DNA of 64,000 bases, taken from Acidobacteriota bacterium. GTDB lineage: Bacteria; Acidobacteriota; Terriglobia; Bryobacterales; Bryobacteraceae. The position numbers were made by a program, and so were the translations under genes. The stretch spans positions 20,003-84,002 of the forward strand of contig JAFKEE010000057.1 of assembly GCA_017307505.1 (NCBI GenBank). The letters are read 5' to 3'. Shown piece after piece: positions 33,094 to 41,760 of this stretch; position 1 is the first letter of the stretch; every line of letters starts with the position of its first letter. The notes beneath the pieces were generated by a model. It was not told where the DNA came from. It worked only from the letters and a program-made list of their open reading frames with translations, and searched no databases.

Positions 33094-34725
33094 TCAACAG
33101 GGCCTGAGAATGATGAGGAACCGTGGCGGAGCCATCATGTTTTTGCCGGTGAACTCGAACACGGAGTGCAGGGTGAGGTGCGCGATGTCCCGCGCCCGCT
33201 GCGATTCCCAGCTCTGCACGGTGTCGATGTAGCGGGGTTCACCCCAGACTTCGCATTCCGGTCCGGGTGCCTGCGCCATGCCGGCGGAGCCGATTGCCAC
33301 CAGGTCGCCCGGGCGGATCTCGACTTCGCCCACCTGCCGTGGGCCTTCGGGTCCGACGCCGATCGGCGGGCCGCCGCAGGACATCCTGATAATTTCCGCG
33401 CCCTCACTGGTCCTGCGGATCAGCAGGGGCGGATAGACACCCGCGTTCACGTATTGGAGCTTGCCCGACCCGGAAACGTAGCGCGCGCAAAACAGGCCGA
33501 TGGGTGGGTGGTCGGCCGCGCCGGTTCCCAGTGCGCGGTGCGTCGATTCCAGCAGTTCCGCCAGATCCTCGGTGTAGGCCCGGGCCCTGGTCCGCAGCAG
33601 CGCCTGCAGTTGGACGAGCCGCACGGCGGCCTGCTCGTCCGGACCCGGCACTTCGGCCAGGAAGAAGGCGGCTGCCCGGTTCGGCACTGAAACGATGTCA
33701 TAAAATGTGCCGCCCGGCTGGTCGCCCATCCAGTGCTCAGCCGCAAAGTCGAGGTCGGGCAACTCGAAGCTATCGGGCGGGGCCAGGTGGGCGCGGGTGG
33801 CCAGCGCGGCGCGGCGCGAAACCTGCGCTACCGTCACATCCTTGGATTGCGCGAGGACGTTGCGGGAGAGTTCGCAGACGGCCAGGGTGTTCACCAGCTG
33901 GCTGGCGATCGCCTCGGCGAAGCGCAGATGTTCACACGAGTAGCCTTCCCCGAGCCCGCGGGGACCGAGCACGATGAGGCCCGGCAGCGCTGCTCCGTCC
34001 TGCAGCGGCACCACGACATGGGCGTCCACGGAGGAGAGCAGCGACTGTTCGGCTTCCAGCCGCGCGGGCATGCCCTTGGACCAGAGACGCCGGCTCCGGC
34101 CGTTGGATTCCATGACGCGCAGGCAGCGGTAGGTGTGGCCGCTGGTCAGTTCATGGCGCAGCAGCGAAGCTCCGGAAAACGAGACGTCGCTTTCCGGTGG
34201 TGACGGAGCGGAGGCGCTCAAGGTGAAGGAGTCGCCGGAGCGCATATACAGGTATGCATGGTCGGCGCCCAGAATGTCATGCAACAGCCGGCAGGCCGTC
34301 TGGCGCGCGGCCCCGGCATCAAATTGGCGCCGCAGGTCGGCCAGGGCGGAACGCGTGCGGTCGCGCCAGGCGAGGTTCTCCGCGGCCTGGTGCTTCATCC
34401 ATGCCGATGTCTGTTTCCAACTCCAGTCGAAGGCAACCCAGGTGACACCGGCGCCCACCAGGACCAGCGCCAGGCGCATGGTGGGTGTCTCCAGGGGGCT
34501 GATCTGCACCAGCAGCGCGCTGACGATGGTCACTGCCACGGTGAGCAGCAGCGGGCGTAGCGTCGTGCGGCCCAGAGGTCTGCGGCGGTACCAGCTGACG
34601 GTGACGTCCAGCCGCACGCGCCGTGAGGCGAAGAACAACGCGGTCAGGGAAGAGAGAAACAGGAGCAGGACTGCAAGCCAGAGCAGCAGCGCCAATCGCT
34701 GGAGGAAGTCGAGTCCTGCATTCAT
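33094..34725 (-). CDS. GAF plus degenerate SpoIIE/PP2C-type phosphatase-like membrane protein
   Basis: 543 residues. Two to three N-terminal transmembrane helices (LALLLWLAVLLLFLSSLTALF; LLLTVAVTIVSALLVQI), a GAF-like region (about 140-285), then a SpoIIE/RsbU-like domain (about 325-540). The fold landmarks remain (LQYVNAGVYPPLLIRR; GGPPIGVG; IRPGDLVAIGS). The residues that bind catalytic metal in active members are changed: GGDxYD is GGTFYD, the ADVSG-like motif is AEVPGPD, the TDG motif is GSAGM, and the terminal DD motif is absent (PPRFLIIL). It is therefore probably a pseudophosphatase, perhaps a regulator or scaffold. Confidence 0.8.
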   Translation of the reverse strand: MNAGLDFLQRLALLLWLAVLLLFLSSLTALFFASRRVRLDVTVSWYRRRPLGRTTLRPLLLTVAVTIVSALLVQISPLETPTMRLALVLVGAGVTWVAFDWSWKQTSAWMKHQAAENLAWRDRTRSALADLRRQFDAGAARQTACRLLHDILGADHAYLYMRSGDSFTLSASAPSPPESDVSFSGASLLRHELTSGHTYRCLRVMESNGRSRRLWSKGMPARLEAEQSLLSSVDAHVVVPLQDGAALPGLIVLGPRGLGEGYSCEHLRFAEAIASQLVNTLAVCELSRNVLAQSKDVTVAQVSRRAALATRAHLAPPDSFELPDLDFAAEHWMGDQPGGTFYDIVSVPNRAAAFFLAEVPGPDEQAAVRLVQLQALLRTRARAYTEDLAELLESTHRALGTGAADHPPIGLFCARYVSGSGKLQYVNAGVYPPLLIRRTSEGAEIIRMSCGGPPIGVGPEGPRQVGEVEIRPGDLVAIGSAGMAQAPGPECEVWGEPRYIDTVQSWESQRARDIAHLTLHSVFEFTGKNMMAPPRFLIILRPC

Positions 34726-34731
34726 GACGGT

Positions 34732-35379
34732 TCAGCGCGCCTGGAAGACCAGGAAATACTGATGAGGCAGGAAGCCGTGGCTCTTCGCCAGCCGGAAGCC
34801 CGCAGCGGCGAACTCCTGCTTCACTTCGTCCTCGGAAAGCTTCATCGCGGGCGGCGGTCCTACCGGCAGTTCCTTCTTATAAAAGTCAACAATCACAATG
34901 CGGCCTCCGGGCTTCAGTGCGCCTCGAAGCTTCCCATAATACGCCGCCCGGTTGGAGATGTGGTGCAGGACATCGCAGATGAAAATGGTGTCGACCGCGC
35001 CCTGCGGCAGCTTGGGATCATCGGGTTCCGCCAGGATGGTCGACAGGTTTGCCGGAGCGTTCTTTGCCGCCAGCGCCAGCAGGTCTTTGTCGATGTCGAC
35101 TGCATAGACCTTACCGGCGTGATTGGCGAAGCGCCGCGAGAAGTAGCCGGAGCCGGCGCCGATGTCAGCCACCGTCTCCGCCGCTTTCAATTCCAGGGCC
35201 ATGACCACTTCGTGCGGCTTCTGCCAGGCGTCGCGGGAGGGGTCCTCCAGAACCTTGGCATACTCACTGCTGCTCTGCGGCGGATGGTGTTGGTGTTGAA
35301 CCTGTGCGGTGAGGCCGGCTGCGGACAGCAATGAGACTGCCACGGCCGACCGGAGAAGGGAGGTACTACGAGTTGGCAA
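34732..35379 (-). CDS. Exported class I SAM-dependent methyltransferase
   Basis: About 215 residues. A signal-like N-terminus (SAVAVSLLSAAGLTAQ) and a His-rich spacer precede a Rossmann methyltransferase: VADIGAGSGYFSRRFA (motif I), VYAVDID (post I), DTIFICDVLHHISN (motif II) and LKPGGRIVIVDF (motif III). Methyltransferases with export signals recur in Acidobacteriota but the substrate is unknown and SAM supply outside the cytoplasm would be a puzzle. The start is uncertain: TTG 35379 or TTG 35400. The 5' end overlaps the permease 3' end. Confidence 0.72.
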   Translation of the reverse strand: MPTRSTSLLRSAVAVSLLSAAGLTAQVQHQHHPPQSSSEYAKVLEDPSRDAWQKPHEVVMALELKAAETVADIGAGSGYFSRRFANHAGKVYAVDIDKDLLALAAKNAPANLSTILAEPDDPKLPQGAVDTIFICDVLHHISNRAAYYGKLRGALKPGGRIVIVDFYKKELPVGPPPAMKLSEDEVKQEFAAAGFRLAKSHGFLPHQYFLVFQAR

Positions 35380-36862
35380 GGGTGCTGTTCTTCTTTCCAA
35401 ACACGAAATAGATCGCGATGCCGATGGCCGACCAGAAGAAGAAGCGTACCCAGGTTTCCAGCGGCAGCGCCATCATGAGGATCAGGCAGCTGGCGATGGA
35501 GAGCACGGGAAACAGCGGACCAAAGGGAACGCGGAAGCTCCGCGGCCGGTCCGGCTGCGTTTTGCGCAACACCAGCACGCCGCCGGACACCACGGTGAAC
35601 GCGAACAGCGTGCCGATGTTCGAGAGATCGGCGAAGGTGCCGATGTCCCAGACGCCGGACGGGATGCCTACGGCAAAGCCCGCGATCCATGTGGAGATAT
35701 GCGGCGTGTGATGTTTGGGATGGATCCTGGAAAAGAACCGCGGCAGCAGACCGTCGCGCGACATGGCGAACCAGACGCGGGCCTGCCCGTACTGGAACAC
35801 CAGCAGCGACGACAGCATGCCCACAATGGCGCCGACGCCCACCCACTCGCGCACGGTATTCATGTTCAGGTTCTTGAGCGCTTCGGCCACGGGTGCGGCG
35901 CTGTTCAGGCTTTGCCAGGGAGCGATGCCGGTGAGCACCAGGGCAACTGCGATATAGAGCGCCGAGCAGACCAGCAGTGTGCCGATGATGCCGATGGGAA
36001 GATCGCGCTGCGGATTGCGGCACTCCTCGGCAGCCGTTGAGACGGAATCGAAGCCGATGTAGGTGAAGAAGACGATGGCCGCGCCTGTAAGGACGCCGGA
36101 CATGCCGTTGGGCAGGAACGGGTGCCAGTTGTGCGTGCTCACGGCGCGTCCGGCGCCGATGACGAAGATCGCAATGGCGCCCAGCTTCACCAGCACCATG
36201 ATGTTGTTCGTGCGGGCGCTCTCCCGGATGCCATAAGTGAGCACCCACGTCAGCAGCATGAGAATGAGAAACGCCGGCAGGTTGAACCAGCTGCCTGTGA
36301 ACTGGCCGCCCACAATCATCGGTTCAGATAATTGTTTCGGCAGGTGCCATCCGAATATCGAGTCCAGGATGTCGTTGAAGTAGGCGGAGAACCCCACCGC
36401 CACCGCCATGTTTGAGACGGCATACTCCAGGATCAGATTCCAGCCGATGAGCCAGGCGATGAATTCGCCCATCGTGGCATAGGCGTAGGTATAAGCAGAA
36501 CCCGCCACCGGGATGCAGCAGGCCATCTCCGCATAGCACAGCGCCGCGAAGCCGCAGGCGATGGCCGTGAGCAGAAAAGACAAAGCGACGCCCGGCCCGG
36601 CGCCGGGCCGTCCGATGGTAAACGAGGAGTTTGCTCCGTTCAGGATCAGGTCCAGAATCGGGACGTGGAGCAGGGAATGGAAGCTGCGTACCTCGCCGGC
36701 GGCCGCCGTGCCGGTCAGGATGAAGATGCCGCTGCCAATGACAGCGCCGATGCCCAGGGCCATCAGGCTCCAGGCGCCCAGGGTCCTGTCCAGCCGCTTG
36801 CCTTCCTCGTTCGAGGCGGCCACCAGAGCCTCGATGCTCTTGGTGCGGAAGAGTTGTTTCAT
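35366..36862 (-). CDS. APC-family amino-acid permease (cationic amino acid transporter-like)
   Basis: 498 residues with about 12-14 transmembrane helices. The APC signature is GIGAVIGSGIFILTG near residue 45, and YAYATMGEFIAWLIGWNLILEYAVS and FVAYIGFDSVSTAAEE-type motifs (here FFTYIGFDSVSTAAEECRNP) are characteristic of the CAT/YfnA group. It imports amino acids across the inner membrane. ATG 36862 has GAGGAGG about 10 nt upstream. The 3' end overlaps the 5' end of the methyltransferase gene by 14-35 bp depending on the start used. Confidence 0.9.
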   Translation of the reverse strand: MKQLFRTKSIEALVAASNEEGKRLDRTLGAWSLMALGIGAVIGSGIFILTGTAAAGEVRSFHSLLHVPILDLILNGANSSFTIGRPGAGPGVALSFLLTAIACGFAALCYAEMACCIPVAGSAYTYAYATMGEFIAWLIGWNLILEYAVSNMAVAVGFSAYFNDILDSIFGWHLPKQLSEPMIVGGQFTGSWFNLPAFLILMLLTWVLTYGIRESARTNNIMVLVKLGAIAIFVIGAGRAVSTHNWHPFLPNGMSGVLTGAAIVFFTYIGFDSVSTAAEECRNPQRDLPIGIIGTLLVCSALYIAVALVLTGIAPWQSLNSAAPVAEALKNLNMNTVREWVGVGAIVGMLSSLLVFQYGQARVWFAMSRDGLLPRFFSRIHPKHHTPHISTWIAGFAVGIPSGVWDIGTFADLSNIGTLFAFTVVSGGVLVLRKTQPDRPRSFRVPFGPLFPVLSIASCLILMMALPLETWVRFFFWSAIGIAIYFVFGKKNSTLANS

Positions 36863-36896
36863 CGGCGGGTGCCTCCTCACAGCCGGGGTATTTGGG

Positions 36897-37093
36897 AGCT
36901 ATCAGCGATCCACAGCCAGCCTTCAGCTATCCGTAATTGGACCTCGGGCAACTACCACGCGGGAGCGGCAGGATTGCCAATGAAGATTTGAAAGCATACC
37001 ACCGGTGGCGATGGGCGGCCAAGGGGTGGGGCGTCCGTCCACGGCAACCGAGGGACGTGCCGGACGCCCGGAAAGAGCTGAAAGCTGATAGCT
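36897..37093. repeat. Inverted AGCTATCAGC / GCTGATAGCT pair
   Basis: AGCTATCAGC at 36897-36906 and its exact reverse complement at 37084-37093 bracket about 180 bp. More CAGCTAT- and GCTGAAAGC-type words lie alongside both ends. The intervening DNA holds a GC-rich hairpin, GGGCGTCCG (37029-37037) with CGGACGCCC (37061-37069), downstream of the 55-residue gene. No ORF, transposase or target duplication is visible. Confidence 0.5.
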
Positions 37094-37112
37094 GACCGCT
37101 GAAAGCTTCCTG

Positions 37113-37280
37113 TTACCGCTTGCGCTGGCCGCGGGCCATCGTCTTGACTTTGCGCTTCCGCGAACCGCGGTCGACACCGGCGGGGCGGGGCTGCAGGGGA
37201 TTCTTCTCGTCTGCCGCCTTGCGGGCCGCGCGCTTCTTCTCTTTGCGTTCTGCCTTGTCGGCGATGCTCTTCGTATTCAT
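37113..37280 (-). CDS. 55-residue highly basic protein, unknown
   Basis: ATG at 37280, stop at 37113. The chain is roughly one-third Lys plus Arg: NTKSIADKAERKEKKRAARK, a helical first half, then a Pro/Arg-rich middle (NPLQPRPAGVDRG) and the end KVKTMARGQRKR. Codon use and third-position GC look like neighbouring genes. The charge suggests nucleic-acid or ribosome binding, but this is inference. The Shine-Dalgarno is weak (GAACTGAAG). It lies between uvrD and the permease gene on the same strand. Confidence 0.55.
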   Translation of the reverse strand: MNTKSIADKAERKEKKRAARKAADEKNPLQPRPAGVDRGSRKRKVKTMARGQRKR

Positions 37281-37374
37281 GCTTCAGTTCAATCCTTCAT
37301 GCCGGCTTGCCGGTCTCTGCGTTTAAAACCCAAGAGTGCGCCCCACGCCTGCGCGGGACACACCGGATGCCGCC

Positions 37375-39768
37375 TCAATCATCGGCCGACAGGCCGGCGA
37401 ACTTGGCGATCAATTTCTTCAAGCCATGCCCCGGGAAGCTGACGGTGAGCTTTGCGTCCTCACCCTCGCCTTCCTTCCGCAGCACGGTGCCGCGCCCATA
37501 TTTAGGGTGCACGATGGCCATTCCGGCCCGCAGCCCGCCCTTCTTGGGAACGGACCTGGGCGGCGCGGCTGGTAAGGGCCGCATCGTGGTTTGCCCCTGT
37601 GCCGGCTGCGGCTGCGGCGTTACCGCCGCGCTCGGAACCGGCCCTCCCGCGGGCCTCGGCGGCGCGGGTGGCGGCACCATTGCTGGCGGGCGCACACCTC
37701 TCTCCGCGAAGAACTGCGAGATATGGTCGAGCGAATTATATGTCTTTCCAGTATACGTATTTCGGCGCGCGACTTCGCGCACCGACGCCCGCTCGCCGTA
37801 GAGATCGATGGAACCGGCGGGTTGGCGCTGCTGGCTGAGGTCCTCCATCAGCGAGGCAGGGACCTCGTCGAGGAACCTGGAGGGCTGGCACGGCTCTGGC
37901 GGAGAACCGCCGAACTTGCGCCGCATCCGGGCGCTGGTCAGGTAGAGCCGTTTCATCGCGCGGGTCATGCCGACATAGCAGAGACGGCGTTCTTCCTCGA
38001 GTTGCTCTTCGTTTTCGCGCGACCGGGAGTGCGGGAACAAACCCTCTTCCATGCCGGCGATGAAGACGTAGGGAAACTCGAGGCCCTTGGCGTTGTGCAT
38101 CGTCAGCAGCGAGACCTGGGCCTCTTCCTCGATGTCGTCGGAATCGGCCACCAGGGCCGCTGCGTCCAGGAAGTCCTGCAGAGTTTCGCCGCGTTCGGCC
38201 GCGTCCGCGGCTGCCGATACGAGTTCGTCCAGATTGCCGAGCTTCGACTCGGATTCGGGGGTGGAATCTGTTTCCAGCATCCGGCGGTAACCGGTACGGT
38301 CCAGGATCTGCTTGATCGTTTCGTCCGGGCCCTGCCGCGTCATGGCGTCGCGGAGCTCTTCAATCAGCCGGTGGAAGGCGGCCAGCGCTGCCTCGGCGCG
38401 TCCGCCGAGCAGGTGCTCTTTTTCCGCCGTGTCGATGGCTTCCCAGAGCGTCTCGCCGCGGTCGGCGGCAATCTTTTCCAGTTGCTCCGAGGTCGTTTTG
38501 CCGATGCCGCGAGCCGGGACATTGAGAATCCTCAACATCGCGATGTTGTCGCGCGGATTCATCAGAAACTTGACGTAGGAAAGCGTGTCCTTCACTTCCG
38601 CGCGCTGATAAAAGCTGAAGCCGCCGACCACCACATACTTGCGCATGTAGCGGCGCAGCGCCTCTTCGATCTGGCGCGACTGGGAGTTGGTGCGGTAGAG
38701 GATCGCCACCCGGGTCTGGGGTTCCTTGCGGAAGATCTTCTCGATGGTGTCGGCAATGAACAGGGCTTCCTGCTCGCCGTCGGCCGCCTGCAGGTAACAG
38801 ATGGGGTCGCCGTCGGCGCCGTCGGTCCACAACATCTTGCCTTTGCGGGCTTTGTTGCGTTCCACTACGCGCGAGGCGGCTTCCAGGATGGCCTTGGTGG
38901 AGCGGTAGTTCTGCTCCAGCCGGATCACCTTGGCACCGGGGTAATCCTTCTCGAAATCGAGGATGTTGCGGATGTCGGCGCCGCGCCAGCCGTAGATCGA
39001 CTGGTCTTCGTCGCCGACGACAGCGACGTTGGAATGGGCCTCCGAAAGCAGCCGCATCAGCTCGTACTGGGAGCGGTTTGTGTCCTGATACTCGTCGATC
39101 ATCAGGAACTGCAGGCGCCGGTTCCACAGCTGCCGGACTTCGGTATCGTACTGAAGCAGGCGCACGGCCTCCAGCAGTAAGTCGTCGAAATCCAATGCGT
39201 TAGCGGCTTCCAGACCCTGCTGGTAGTGCTCGAAGACCACGGCCAGTTTGGCTGCCTTGGGGTCGGCCGACATCTTATAGAAGTCCGCCGGACTCTGCTT
39301 CTGGTTTTTGGCGTGGCTGATGCGCGACAGGGCCGCGCGGTGCTGCATGAACTTATCGTCCAGCCCCAGTTTCTTGTAGATCTGCTTCAGCAGGGAAAGC
39401 TGATCGTCGTCGTCGTAGATATGGAAGCCGGTGGTGAAGTTGCGGCGCAGGTCGGCTAGGGTTGCCCCGTCGCGCCGCAGCAGACGGACGCAGAACGAGT
39501 GAAAGGTGGCGACCATCGGGCCGGCCTCGGAAGGCAGGTGGTTCAGGAGCCTCAGGACCCGTTCCCGCATCTCTCCGGAGGCCTTATTTGTGAAGGTGAC
39601 CGCCAGGATGGAGGGTCCGTAAACCTTTTGGCTGTCGATGAGATGGGCGATCCGGTGGGTGATGACCCTGGTCTTTCCGCTGCCCGCCCCGGCAAGGATC
39701 AAAAGCGGACCCTCGACATGGGCTACGGCTTCGCGTTGCTGGGGATTCAGACCGGAGAGAAAATCCAT
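37375..39768 (-). CDS. pcrA: UvrD/PcrA-type superfamily 1A DNA helicase
   Basis: 797 residues. Walker A is AGAGSGKT at about residues 26-33 (LILAGAGSGKTRVITHR); the DExx box is IDEYQDTN; later motifs include GDEDQSIYGWRGA (motif III), VIRLEQNYRSTKAIL (IV), LLTMHNAKGLEFPYVFIAG (V) and EERRLCYVGMTRA (VI). A proline-rich linker leads to a C-terminal Tudor-like domain (GMAIVHPKYGRGTVL) typical of PcrA. It unwinds DNA in repair and removes RecA or stalled polymerase. ATG 39768 is chosen by family length; ATG 39798 is possible. Confidence 0.93.
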   Translation of the reverse strand: MDFLSGLNPQQREAVAHVEGPLLILAGAGSGKTRVITHRIAHLIDSQKVYGPSILAVTFTNKASGEMRERVLRLLNHLPSEAGPMVATFHSFCVRLLRRDGATLADLRRNFTTGFHIYDDDDQLSLLKQIYKKLGLDDKFMQHRAALSRISHAKNQKQSPADFYKMSADPKAAKLAVVFEHYQQGLEAANALDFDDLLLEAVRLLQYDTEVRQLWNRRLQFLMIDEYQDTNRSQYELMRLLSEAHSNVAVVGDEDQSIYGWRGADIRNILDFEKDYPGAKVIRLEQNYRSTKAILEAASRVVERNKARKGKMLWTDGADGDPICYLQAADGEQEALFIADTIEKIFRKEPQTRVAILYRTNSQSRQIEEALRRYMRKYVVVGGFSFYQRAEVKDTLSYVKFLMNPRDNIAMLRILNVPARGIGKTTSEQLEKIAADRGETLWEAIDTAEKEHLLGGRAEAALAAFHRLIEELRDAMTRQGPDETIKQILDRTGYRRMLETDSTPESESKLGNLDELVSAAADAAERGETLQDFLDAAALVADSDDIEEEAQVSLLTMHNAKGLEFPYVFIAGMEEGLFPHSRSRENEEQLEEERRLCYVGMTRAMKRLYLTSARMRRKFGGSPPEPCQPSRFLDEVPASLMEDLSQQRQPAGSIDLYGERASVREVARRNTYTGKTYNSLDHISQFFAERGVRPPAMVPPPAPPRPAGGPVPSAAVTPQPQPAQGQTTMRPLPAAPPRSVPKKGGLRAGMAIVHPKYGRGTVLRKEGEGEDAKLTVSFPGHGLKKLIAKFAGLSADD

Positions 39769-39908
39769 TGGGGAAGGGCTAAGTTCCAATTTTAACATGC
39801 ATCTAGGGGTACAAACGGCCTTGTGGGGAATTGTTGTAACCTGAGTGCAGGGTGGGCGCGCCTTATTGTTAGCAAAATTAAGGAGTCGCGCCAGCTCCCT
39901 AGCCATCC

Positions 39909-40520
39909 ATGCTGGTCGACTTCGAAGTTGTGGAACGGGCGCGGGCGGGTGATCCCGCTGCGTTCAACGAGGTCGTCACGGCGTATCGCCGGCGGATCTT
40001 CGGGACGGTTTCCCGGCTGATCGGGCGGCCTGAGGATGTGGAAGATGTGGCGCAGGAAGTGTTCCTGCGCTTGTATTACTCGCTGGATCAGTTGCGGAGT
40101 CCTGAGGTTTTCGAGCCGTGGCTGTACCGGCTGACGGTCAACGCGGCGCTGGACTATCTGCGCAAGAGGCGGAAACGGCGGCTGGAGTCGCGGGTGTCCG
40201 ATCTCAGCGAGCAGGCGGTCATGCTGGCCGACGCTTCGGCCGGAACGAAAGTGCAGGTAGACGATCTGCACCGCGCGAAGGTACGGGAGTTTGTCGACTC
40301 GCTGCTGAGCGAGGTCTCGGAAGAGGATCGCGCTTTGCTGACGTTGAAGGAAGTGGAAGGGTTGTCGCTGAAGGATCTGGAAAAGGTCTATCATGTCAAC
40401 GAGAACGCCCTGAAAGTGCGGCTCTTTCGGGCGCGTCAGCGCGTCTTAAAAGCGTACGAGTCTTCGCGAGGCGCTAAGAATATGGAGCGGAAGGACAAAT
40501 CCGCCGAAGAAGGTGGCTGA
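39909..40520 (+). CDS. RNA polymerase ECF-type sigma factor
   Basis: 203 residues. Region 2 (residues 10-75) contains DPAAFNEVVTAYRRRIFGT, DVEDVAQEVFLRLYYSLDQL and FEPWLYRLTVNAALDYLRKR. Region 4 (about 125-190) has LLTLKEVEGLSLKDLEKVYH and a recognition helix NENALKVRLFRARQRVLK. It directs core RNA polymerase to an alternative promoter set. ATG 39909 is the first in-frame start after a stop at 39900. Two genes follow: a single-pass protein that is a candidate anti-sigma and a Spy-like protein. Confidence 0.92.
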   Translation: MLVDFEVVERARAGDPAAFNEVVTAYRRRIFGTVSRLIGRPEDVEDVAQEVFLRLYYSLDQLRSPEVFEPWLYRLTVNAALDYLRKRRKRRLESRVSDLSEQAVMLADASAGTKVQVDDLHRAKVREFVDSLLSEVSEEDRALLTLKEVEGLSLKDLEKVYHVNENALKVRLFRARQRVLKAYESSRGAKNMERKDKSAEEGG

Positions 40521-40604
40521 TAGACGGAAAGTTGGCAGGCCCGGGCGAGTGCACCTCGGCGGGCCGGGTGTTTGAGTAAGGGAAAGCGAAAGGATGCTGG
40601 AGTC

Positions 40605-40970
40605 ATGAGCGAATCGCAAAATCGGACGGAACAGGACTTCGACCGGCTGCTGGCGGCCTATAGAGACGCCTGTGGGGAGCCGGACATTCCGGCGGATTTT
40701 ATGCCGAGGCTCTGGAACCGCATCGAAAGTGGCCAGCACTGGACCAAACAGCTCTGGAAATGGTCCAACGGATTGGTCGCGGCGGCCGCAGCCGCCAGCC
40801 TGTTTTTTGTCATGTTACAAATGTTGCCGAAGCGTCCCGCCGTGGTCTACACTGCTACCTACCTGGAAGCACTGGCCGATGCCCACGATAACGCCCAGAT
40901 GTTGAGTGGCGTGGCCGTTGTCCCGGTCGGAGCTGAATCAGGGCGGTCGCAGGAGCCTCCTGTGAAATGA
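40605..40970 (+). CDS. Single-pass membrane protein, candidate anti-sigma factor
   Basis: 121 residues. The N-terminal cytoplasmic part (about 60 residues, FDRLLAAYRDACGEPDIPADFMPRLWNRIE) precedes one transmembrane helix (LVAAAAAASLFFVMLQML) and a short periplasmic tail. The position directly after the sigma gene and the topology fit an anti-sigma factor. There is no zinc-binding HxxxCxxC motif, so this is inference. The stop overlaps the next start (ATGATG). A GC-rich hairpin (about 40537-40568) lies between sigma gene and this one. Confidence 0.65.
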   Translation: MSESQNRTEQDFDRLLAAYRDACGEPDIPADFMPRLWNRIESGQHWTKQLWKWSNGLVAAAAAASLFFVMLQMLPKRPAVVYTATYLEALADAHDNAQMLSGVAVVPVGAESGRSQEPPVK

Positions 40971-41398
40971 TGCGTTCGAACTCAACTCTCGCTCTTTCTC
41001 TCATCCTGGTTTTTGCCAGCGGCACGGTGGTGGGTGCTTTGGGCTATCGCTCGTATTCCCTGAATACGGTCAGCGCCAAGAATCCTCCCCCCAAGAGCCC
41101 CGAGGACTATCGCCGCGAGTACATCGCTGAGATGCAACGCCGCCTGAGCCTCCAGACGCAACAGGTTCAGAAACTGGAAACGATCCTGGACGAGACCCGG
41201 GTGAAATACCGCGAACTGCGGGAGCGCAGCAAGCCGGAGATGAAGGCGATTCAGGACGCGCAGACTGCGGAGATCAATGCCATGCTCACGCCGCCGCAGC
41301 AGGCGGAGTATGAGAAGTTCCGGAAGGAGCGGGAAGAGAAGCGCAAGGCGGAGCAGCGGGAAAAAGAACAGAAGGACAAGGAAAAGTCCGCCAAGTAG
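40967..41398 (+). CDS. Spy/heavy-metal-resistance-like periplasmic helical protein
   Basis: 143 residues. A signal-anchor (TLALSLILVFASGTVVGALGY) is followed by a Pro-rich spacer and a long alpha-helical region: YRREYIAEMQRRLSLQTQQV, ILDETRVKYRELRERSKPEM, and INAMLTPPQQAEYEKF, which is the LTPEQ-type motif of Spy/CpxP/ZraP-like proteins. The C-terminus is a highly charged Lys/Glu helix. It may sense or buffer envelope stress as a partner of the sigma/anti-sigma pair; this is inferred from family and operon. Confidence 0.72.
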   Translation: MMRSNSTLALSLILVFASGTVVGALGYRSYSLNTVSAKNPPPKSPEDYRREYIAEMQRRLSLQTQQVQKLETILDETRVKYRELRERSKPEMKAIQDAQTAEINAMLTPPQQAEYEKFRKEREEKRKAEQREKEQKDKEKSAK

Positions 41399-41428
41399 AC
41401 TCTCCCGAACTACCAGATTCCAAACGAG

Positions 41429-41458
41429 AAAAGCCCGGCTTCGCAGCCGGGCTTTTTC
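41429..41458 (+). terminator. Bidirectional intrinsic terminator between sigma operon and rpmE
   Basis: AGCCCGGCT (41432-41440), loop TCGC, AGCCGGGCT (41445-41453), with TTTTT after it on the plus strand and AAAA before it, so it can stop transcription from both converging units. Confidence 0.93.
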
Positions 41459-41490
41459 AGTCCTGTAAGGAAGATGTGGGCAGCGGTCGT

Positions 41491-41739
41491 TTAGCCGACC
41501 GGCTGTTTGGCGTCTGCCCGCTTGGCCTTCAGATTGGCCGAGCGCGCCAACATCTTCTGGAAACGATCCACTCGCCCCTCGGTGTCGATCAGTTTCTGAC
41601 GGCCCGTGAAGAATGGATGGCAACTTGAGCAGATTTCCACTCGGATGTCACCTTTGTTGGTCGAGCGGGTCTTGAACGAGTGACCGCACGCGCAGATCAC
41701 ATTCGTTTCATTGTAGGCGGGATGGATGCCAGCTTTCAT
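41491..41739 (-). CDS. rpmE: 50S ribosomal protein L31
   Basis: 82 residues. Starts [21 protein letters not shown]; the two cysteines in CAC and the pair in CSSCH form the zinc ribbon of the C+ type L31. [20 protein letters not shown] is diagnostic of the family. The AAAGGA ribosome-binding site upstream fixes ATG 41739 rather than longer starts. It has its own promoter (41761-41788). Confidence 0.96.
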   Translation of the reverse strand: MKAGIHPAYNETNVICACGHSFKTRSTNKGDIRVEICSSCHPFFTGRQKLIDTEGRVDRFQKMLARSANLKAKRADAKQPVG

Positions 41740-41760
41740 CGTTAATCCTTTAACCTCCCC

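Noticed and set aside
36923..37177. ORF translating to LSAVSYQLSALS
   Set aside because: It is a translation of intergenic GCTGATAGCTGA-type repeats, not a protein gene.
39836..39865. Possible match of the ECF gene's own upstream sequence (TGTAACC then TTATTG) to the cassette promoter motif
   Set aside because: Block order and spacing differ by at least one base and the -35 words are not the same, so similarity is too weak to claim autoregulation.
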